Shown in pieces: positions 13,301 through 14,808 of a stretch of DNA of 14,808 nt (position 1 is its first letter; the number at the start of each line of letters is the position of its first letter). This DNA comes from an uncultured Bacteroidales bacterium (GTDB lineage Bacteria; Bacteroidota; Bacteroidia; Bacteroidales; Paludibacteraceae): positions 1 through 14,808 of the forward strand of contig CAKZZM010000202.1 of NCBI GenBank assembly GCA_937885465.1, in the 5' to 3' direction. The notes beneath the pieces were generated by a model, which saw only the letters and a list, made by a program, of their open reading frames with translations, searched no databases and was not told where the DNA came from. Made by a program: the position numbers and the translations under genes.

Positions 13301-14808
13301 GGTAGCAGAACCTTTCGCTCTTTCGAAACCATCGACGAACGGCAATTCGGCAGGCACCTCACAAGTCGTCTCGAATGTTACCACGGCAGAAGCTATTTCT
13401 GAATTGCCGTCTTGGTCCCCGCATATACCTTTTACTACAATAGTATAGGTATATTGTCTTGCAGGACTGAGGTCGCCAATCACTATCTTAGCATCATTGA
13501 CATTGTCACGGATGATAGTGTCCGAACCCTCAACAACCTTAACTTCGTAGTTCGAGGCATTACCCGCCCATGCTATAACAGCAGAGGTCGCTGTAGCCAG
13601 ACTGTCAACAGCGTGTATCTGTGACGGTGTCTTACAAGCGGGCTGTGCCGAAACCTCAATATCGTCTAAATAGGCAGAACCGCTATAATATCCGTCATAA
13701 TACTTAATAGCAATATAGCGATGCCCGTTAGGTACATTCTCAAGGCTAATATCCGCTAATTGATACGATGAAACCCTATCTAATACCTGCTGTGCCACAA
13801 ATGAGGATGCGTTAGACGGATCACTCATCGTACCTACGGTCAACTGACCATAATCTGATGAAGTATAATAGTGCTTATAGTAGAAGCGCACCCTCAGGTT
13901 GTTCATATCAAGAGACGTATCAACAACAGGTAATGTAACTATCTGTAGAGAAGAAGATGCTCCTCCGGAGAAGTACAAACAATATGAACCATTATTCGAA
14001 GAAGAGGAACTACTATAGACATACGGATAGTAGGTGGAACCGTAGTAGTTATACCTTATTCCCTCCCAACAATCAGGTAAAGCGTAACTGCCTGTTACGC
14101 TCTCGAAATCTTCTCTATAAGGCAACGACACAATACCTGCGCAGGCGGTCTTGAACGACCCGCGTAGTACTTTCGAAGTGTCGCTAACGCTACAAATAGC
14201 CCTTACGCCAACAGAGTATTGCTTCTGAGGGTCAAGCCCCGTAAGAGATTTCGAAGCCGTGCTCTCAACCGATACCACGGACTCGCCGCCGGCAGGAGTA
14301 ACAGTCACCTCCCAAGCGGTCTCGCTTCCACCTGCCGTCCAACTCAAAGCAGCCGAACTGCTCGTTATATCAGAGATGACCAAATTCGATGGATTAGCAC
14401 AACTAACCACTCCGTACCCAAAGGTAATCTTGGGAAGGAAGTTACGTTGCGTAGCAGATGCTGATGCCGCACTTGAACTATCATAACCCTCGACACTTGC
14501 GCCTGATAAAGTCACACCTGTAAAATATGACCTTCCCCATGAACCTTTAGAGGTAGAGCTTATATCAATAAGCAAATTACCTCCATTATATGTAAACGGA
14601 GTATCAAACTCAATTAATAGTGTTGATTGTGTTCCGTCCAAATCGGCACCGGAAAAGACTAACGTTCCGGAGGCAGAGTTCCACGCTGCGGACGTAAAAG
14701 AAGATTCCTCCACCTCAGCCAAACGGAACTCAAAATTAGATGTCCATGCACCTCTTGTGTTTGGCGTGCCAATGTAGAACAAAATACTCTCAATTGTTTT
14801 ACCACTCA
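4364..14808 (-). CDS. Giant modular surface protein (FN3 / J-type repeats), 5' end outside window
   Basis: The frame is open from the right window edge to a TAA at 4364-4366, giving 3480 visible residues. No start is seen: a TTG at 14782 is internal, because the reading continues upstream as SGKTIESI. The layout from the N-terminal side is: an N-terminal beta-sandwich-like region, then FN3 and J modules in strict alternation (FN1-J1 to FN11-J11), then FN12-FN13 in tandem, J12 and a short C-terminal tail. J borders by nucleotide are: J1 13637-14140, J2 12863-13360, J3 12083-12583, J4 11099-11737, J5 10358-10828, J6 9593-10090, J7 8852-9322, J8 8081-8572, J9 7265-7789, J10 6524-6994, J11 5708-6241, J12 4500-5143; FN3 modules fill the gaps. 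J modules typically start LPWxExFE, carry CW, and end YLDDIxV-PxC, resembling Bacteroidetes choice-of-anchor J / cleaved-adhesin domains. Surface display is likely; the ligand is unknown and no catalytic motif was seen. It has its own terminator. Confidence 0.92.
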   Translation of the reverse strand, partial: SGKTIESILFYIGTPNTRGAWTSNFEFRLAEVEESSFTSAAWNSASGTLVFSGADLDGTQSTLLIEFDTPFTYNGGNLLIDISSTSKGSWGRSYFTGVTLSGASVEGYDSSSAASASATQRNFLPKITFGYGVVSCANPSNLVISDITSSSAALSWTAGGSETAWEVTVTPAGGESVVSVESTASKSLTGLDPQKQYSVGVRAICSVSDTSKVLRGSFKTACAGIVSLPYREDFESVTGSYALPDCWEGIRYNYYGSTYYPYVYSSSSSSNNGSYCLYFSGGASSSLQIVTLPVVDTSLDMNNLRVRFYYKHYYTSSDYGQLTVGTMSDPSNASSFVAQQVLDRVSSYQLADISLENVPNGHRYIAIKYYDGYYSGSAYLDDIEVSAQPACKTPSQIHAVDSLATATSAVIAWAGNASNYEVKVVEGSDTIIRDNVNDAKIVIGDLSPARQYTYTIVVKGICGDQDGNSEIASAVVTFETTCEVPAELPFVDGFERAKGSATVGPKCWDILNANEGTYTYPHVYINNNSTYVHSGNTSLYLVSSDSKYAYAIFPEFNDDLSDAELFFYYKDENVEKSGRLILGSMTDITDESTFDSICEFERSVSWKQGYAEIHFEANSGKRLAFKYGGANNNFYLGIDDVLLRNIPSCRSVQDIRFSSATATTATFVWTPRSSETAWNVRYAVNGSTDTASVAVQTAEVVVPNLAHSSIHSIFIEVQADCGGGDIDADKASAVLSFQTECDKFTLINDSLLFDFESAFLQNNPLAHPCWTNWIEGDTLDLSGNWARSTSNTHNSSNGCLYLNGTRNRLDAIALPLVEIPDDNREVQFFARTSSASYTADTLFVYYNGSTQSLEGAVLLDSIVLTANYSEAPYRYLLPAAPDGLYLIFVANAAGNVYVDDILFDNAPSCLPAYGLQLASVSAKSVAFAWSAGGEEEEWEVEIQGLQYDDANGVYVADAEQTIQIGSVSEPFLIIGGASEGNDEESYDMVPNTTYSLVVKVRAKCGEAEDEKAVWLKRSFDVQTNVVPDAMPFSTGFEQELNAYNEWKFANTTKDSWFIGTATHSGESGEKSLYVSKDGGTTNNYTSSSYCFSWAYRSLRVEESGEYKLSFDWKCNAVYSSSSSPSAGMMVVLVPDSVVPQSSASSSSCTLGEISSFSRSTTAAAAAEKGYILLTNPDGYSSYPALFYGKSDWTSQSFTLEIPTAGDYKLCFAWVNSYTSTYTPAAAVDNIEFSKKNCVDTKNLEIKALCDTSVVLGWKNTHSSYSVNVTSDSVVLFTNSNYADTVLTIDGLSANTLYSFDVTLVGNCDGGVQGDPLEQSVSFTTECNPFSTFSYEEDFDFVSANSLPDCWKASESYVYVASSSSNAYSGSQYLYLYGSDSDNRFAALRKFSLDLNNARLTFRYKHYYSGSTYAHLVVGTMSNLNDMSTFVAMQELDVVTDYTQAIIDFADVPAENKYIVFRLMNGTSAAMVYIDDVVVTDKPSCSLPKGVEIASAGLHDAVLSWSGTADSYHLVLSIGEVQIDSVVAGSSFTLSGLQSSTQYIISSLSIKSVCGEEESDAAVKSNLVFQTECESFATMPWIEGFEGMTVGSATEGPVCWDIVYPAAGDHANAFVNNNSSFVSSGSKSLFFRDGGTGRYVYAVIPEISVALDGYEIVFNYRHESLASSGYLDFGYMTDLSDTASFVSLRSCERSTSWTEVEQDLSSVPSGARLAFRYGGTGSQSWYLGIDDIKIQEIPACAKAQSLQLETVAAHSAVFTWQTEAPNTKVFYSVGDGERQETIVSAPTFTIDGLDAETSYSVRISVLPVCEGDDEALDTVSLTSSFTTPCDPIETLPWVENFNGISSGIPACWDNSEGTSSDSYKWSYNSAGYTGACLRFDSYNNSRGNTNVLVSPDIVLPDEAAELTFMCKNPAGGAFSVLISVDGGERETVLSDLTNIADWTKQEVDLSEYAGHVVTFYFHGTSNYGPTGAYLYLDDVQVREKPACGGATDLQVNADAQTTSSIGFKWTSEAASFKVSYVSSDGTIIGDEVVSEPNITIGGLESSRGYTFTVDVVAVCSEAAEAVDTLRATLTAATVCETISALPWRETFENCESGSGVLPYCWSRIGSSLVYPYVYSYSSSAYQGTQSLYFSGGGSTVETAIMPEMTADLSNARIRFYYKSSVTGYSNYGKIILGAMSDPLVESTFIAIDTLAQAGSYVEYEHVLSAVPSTHHYLVLRYAGGTSDYGSAYVDNIVVDEIPSCYPARNLHAVDSLATTSSVTIGWNAPAGADESTAYRIIVKEDGVVLNSAAYWSDTTYIITDLASSMTHNLAVEVYTVCDDGVESEVLEGIVAASTLCEPISTLPWSESFETMESYSSVPTVIVAPICWDVLNANDGSYPYIYVRNTDGYNGSDYVRTGSNYLFFHSSSSRDGYAIFPEFSFDLSEKQLTFSYRDEDTSKSGKLYLGYLTDITSETTFVQIGGEFERSTTMVENVEVILPEIPEGARLAFKYCQQSQNYYLGIDDISITAPDDCRKPSAVELGEVGINSAAFSWQGNASEGYNVEVSINGDSVATVVVSDPALTIDTLAANTAYTIDLKIKGFCGDNGESAVREVSFSFTTLCEQIATLPWVENFNGISSGIPACWDNSEGTSSDSYKWSYNSAGYTGACLRFDSYNNSRGNTNVLVSPDIVLPDEAAELTFMCKNPAGGAFSVLISVDGGERETVLSDLTNIADWTKQEVDLSEYAGHVVTFYFHGTSNYGPTGAYLYLDDVQVSKLPNCRNPHDIVVNASTNEAVISWQGDAAQYKVNVKQYVAGEGNKSVITDSIISEPSITMSGLVPATQYQYTVSVQSLCDDDEESEVVSQSLIFHSACEAIAVTADSPWSEDFEDMTSGDMSDVCWEDKHISGSATGLWRVSSAGTTYSPTGGKGVYLNYQSTGNNVILATPLIDVPEAGEYEVHFWFFRNASHASYPNEVLQVWSGASVDTVTAQKIGVLHHGYAGEPQEADGANWYEYSFTLPEAGVQRILFEAVCTNGYAFYLDDIEVRRIPPCHKPAALTVDSVAATEAWLRWEGNAEQYQVVVAVNGSILDTIYNGVVEGSVLHIDSLEVETSYSVAVSVQGLCGEDGNSEMLERSLSFSTTALCPEVKNIRLFSLGENEAVVTWDNGGQESEWHVMVVNTKSSPADTVYNDMWQSRAYSINNLQPNTAYSYRIEVMSVCGDEDFARVVSQTLTFTTKMPAEYTEELALDEEFVVDFDDAEERQKWGFLGEDDTNHFIFGNDVDALVGDAATGLYVTDNDADYEYNVSSNSASAAFRLFSVSADTTDVEVKFEWQANGEVSSYGTVYDYGRAFIAAESEMVEHDASSHNIVAGGTTISGNNDVESIVSLKSESSVTLNNKSAGTWTSVDETITLTHSGTYRLFFMWRNDNSSGYQNPFAVGNISLKVVREAYDSHVSLEDISGNSETDLVIKFIHNGQVYINYHGVIFDSTGKRVEIR
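4367..4498 (-). other. Short C-terminal tail of the giant protein
   Basis: After the last J module the protein ends with a linker (SLEDISGNSETDL) and the tail KFIHNGQVYINYHGVIFDST followed by GKRVEIR and the stop. This resembles a short C-terminal motif frequent in Bacteroidales secreted proteins (roughly K-x-I-x-N-G-Q-x-x-I-x-x-x-G-x-x-Y-x-x-x-G-x-x-V). It matches only the first half of a type A sorting domain (the 'D-x-x-G-x-x-V' strand) and lacks the later GVY strand pair. Whether it works as a secretion or anchoring signal is inference. Confidence 0.55.
4500..5143 (-). other. J12, long J-type module without the CW cysteine
   Basis: This is the last beta-sandwich of the giant protein, from EEFVVDFDDAEERQKWGF to FAVGNISLKVV. 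Like J4 and the first module of the 1080-aa protein it is longer than the others. It contains FEWQANGEV in the place of FDWKC/FDWIC and ends with a YRLFFMWRNDNS strand in place of YKLCFAWVNSY / YRIYFAWINTQ. It lacks the CW cysteine, and the preceding FN13 ends TTKM with no cysteine. Confidence 0.6.
5146..5704 (-). repeat. Tandem FN3 pair (FN12-FN13) breaking the alternation
   Basis: Everywhere else in the giant protein a J module separates two FN3 modules. Here FN12 (HKPAALTVDS to SFSTTAL) runs directly into FN13 (PEVKNIRLFS to TFTTKM), with a single Cys at 5426-5428 shared at the joint. Both keep the F-strand cysteine (QGLCGEDG and MSVCGDED). This points to loss of a J module or duplication of an FN3 module. 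Confidence 0.7.
6524..8575 (-). repeat. Higher-order repeat set 3 (J8-FN9-J9-FN10-J10, order A-B-C)
   Basis: J8 is type A (YVYSYSSSAYQG, IRFYYKSS, GAMSDPLVESTF). J9 is type B (CWDVLNANDG, IFPEFSFDL, GYLTDITSETTF, EFERSTTM, RLAFKYCQ, YLGIDDI). J10 is type C. J9 has an insertion with YVRTGSNYLF that lengthens it relative to J2 and J6. FN9 and FN2, which both follow a type A module, share HAVDSLAT near their start. J11 after this set is another diverged type C-like module (LWRVSSAG, ATPLIDVPEAG). Confidence 0.7.
6539..6983 (-). repeat. 445-bp near-identical repeat, copy A (module J10)
   Basis: This copy matches 8867-9311 base for base at an offset of 2328, except for position 6593 (G here, A at 8921 on the plus strand). 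The difference is a synonymous Gly codon change, GGC versus GGT. The repeat encodes 148 identical residues from TLPWVENF to YLDDVQV, exactly one J module. The flanking sequence diverges immediately at both ends. Confidence 0.97.
8852..10831 (-). repeat. Higher-order repeat set 2 (J5-FN6-J6-FN7-J7, order A-B-C)
   Basis: J5 is type A (YVYVASSSS, LTFRYKHYYSGS, GTMSNLNDMSTF). J6 is type B (CWDIVYPAAG, NNNSSFVSSGSKSL, GYMTDLSDTASF, CERSTSW, RLAFRYGG, WYLGIDDI). J7 is type C and carries the 445-bp repeat. Cysteine-to-cysteine offsets to set 3 are about 2256 (A), 2301 (B) and 2328 bp (C), so the two sets are nearly the same length. Confidence 0.7.
8867..9311 (-). repeat. 445-bp near-identical repeat, copy B (module J7)
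   Basis: This is the partner of 6539-6983, with 444 of 445 bases identical by direct comparison. It encodes module J7 of the giant protein. The preceding linker differs (PCDPIE here, LCEQIA in copy A), as does the following one (REKPACGG here, SKLPNCRN in copy A). Confidence 0.97.
11099..11737 (-). other. J4, long J-type module without the CW cysteine
   Basis: This module of the giant protein runs from MPFSTGFEQELNAYNEWKF to AAAVDNIEFSKKNC. It matches the first module of the 1080-aa protein more clearly than its own neighbours: WFIGTATHSG...SLYVSKDGG against WCVGTAMRSDG...GLYISNDGG, SWAYRSLRV against QFAYRDVQL, and LSFDWKC against VSFDWIC. It carries low-complexity Ser and Ala runs (YSSSSSPSAG, SASSSSC, TTAAAAAEKG). 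Confidence 0.65.
12083..14143 (-). repeat. Higher-order repeat set 1 (J1-FN2-J2-FN3-J3, order A-B-C)
   Basis: J1 is type A (CW, a Ser/Tyr-rich YVYSSSSSS loop, RVRFYYKHYY, GTMSDPSNASSF). J2 is type B (WDILNANEG, IFPEF, a GRLILGSMTDITDESTF strand, EFERSVSW, RLAFKYGG, YLGIDDV). J3 is a diverged type C (NWARSTSNTHNSSNG, ALPLVEIPDD, YVDDI). The same A-B-C order returns twice further along the gene. In this set J3 is followed by the long module J4. Confidence 0.6.
14402..14808 (-). other. N-terminal beta-sandwich-like region of the giant protein, incomplete
   Basis: The first visible ~135 residues differ from the repeats. They read TIESILFYIGTPNTRGAW, LAEVEESSF, LLIEFDTPFTYNGGNLLIDI, YFTGVTLSGASVEGY and FLPKITFGYG, then the first FN3 cysteine. 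The GT-P-x-TR, TPF-Y-GGNLLI and FLPK-TF landmarks resemble a domain I have seen at the start of Bacteroidetes FN3-repeat proteins. By that analogy a signal peptide and several tens of residues are missing beyond the window edge (inference). Confidence 0.55.

Noticed and set aside
4364..14808. A protease (gingipain-type) function suggested by the cleaved-adhesin-like modules
   Set aside because: Only adhesin-like modules are visible; no peptidase domain or catalytic Cys/His motif is seen in either secreted protein.

Overview
The window looks like chromosomal DNA of a Bacteroidota bacterium, most likely of the order Bacteroidales. The evidence is a canonical type IX secretion (T9SS) C-terminal sorting domain, Bacteroidetes-style secreted modular proteins (cysteine-framed fibronectin type III modules alternating with 'choice-of-anchor J'/cleaved-adhesin-like beta-sandwiches, and repeats ending in a GCDS-type motif), and a promoter matching the Bacteroidetes TTG-N20-TAnnTTTG form. 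I cannot name genus or species. I see no RNA gene, CRISPR array, transposase or integrase.

All three supported genes lie on the minus strand, so transcription runs from high to low coordinates. (1) 14808 to 4364 is one giant open reading frame, cut by the right window edge, with 3480 residues visible. It holds an N-terminal beta-sandwich-like region, 13 FN3 modules and 12 J-type modules, and ends in a short C-terminal tail. It is followed by a strong intrinsic terminator (4284-4317). (2) The stretch 3960-4363 is non-coding; it holds that terminator, a second weaker hairpin, a good promoter and a leader hairpin. (3) 3959 to 717 encodes a 1080-residue exported protein with a J-type module, an FN3 module, a jelly-roll-like domain, a PKD-like segment, short repeats and a type A T9SS sorting domain. 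(4) Five bases later, 711 to 1 encodes an outer-membrane beta-barrel-like protein, cut by the left window edge. Genes 3 and 4 look like one operon.

Taken together this is a surface-display locus: two large secreted proteins built from the same toolbox, and an outer-membrane protein cotranscribed with the second one. Ligands are unknown. Adhesion or glycan binding is a family-level expectation and is not shown by the sequence.

The most striking signal is inside the giant gene. Two J modules 2328 bp apart are identical over 445 bp except for one synonymous base, and the identity stops exactly at the module borders while the neighbouring modules have diverged. The modules also follow a higher-order A-B-C order that occurs three times. 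The cysteines form a regular lattice in which two positions are always present together or absent together, which predicts a specific disulfide.
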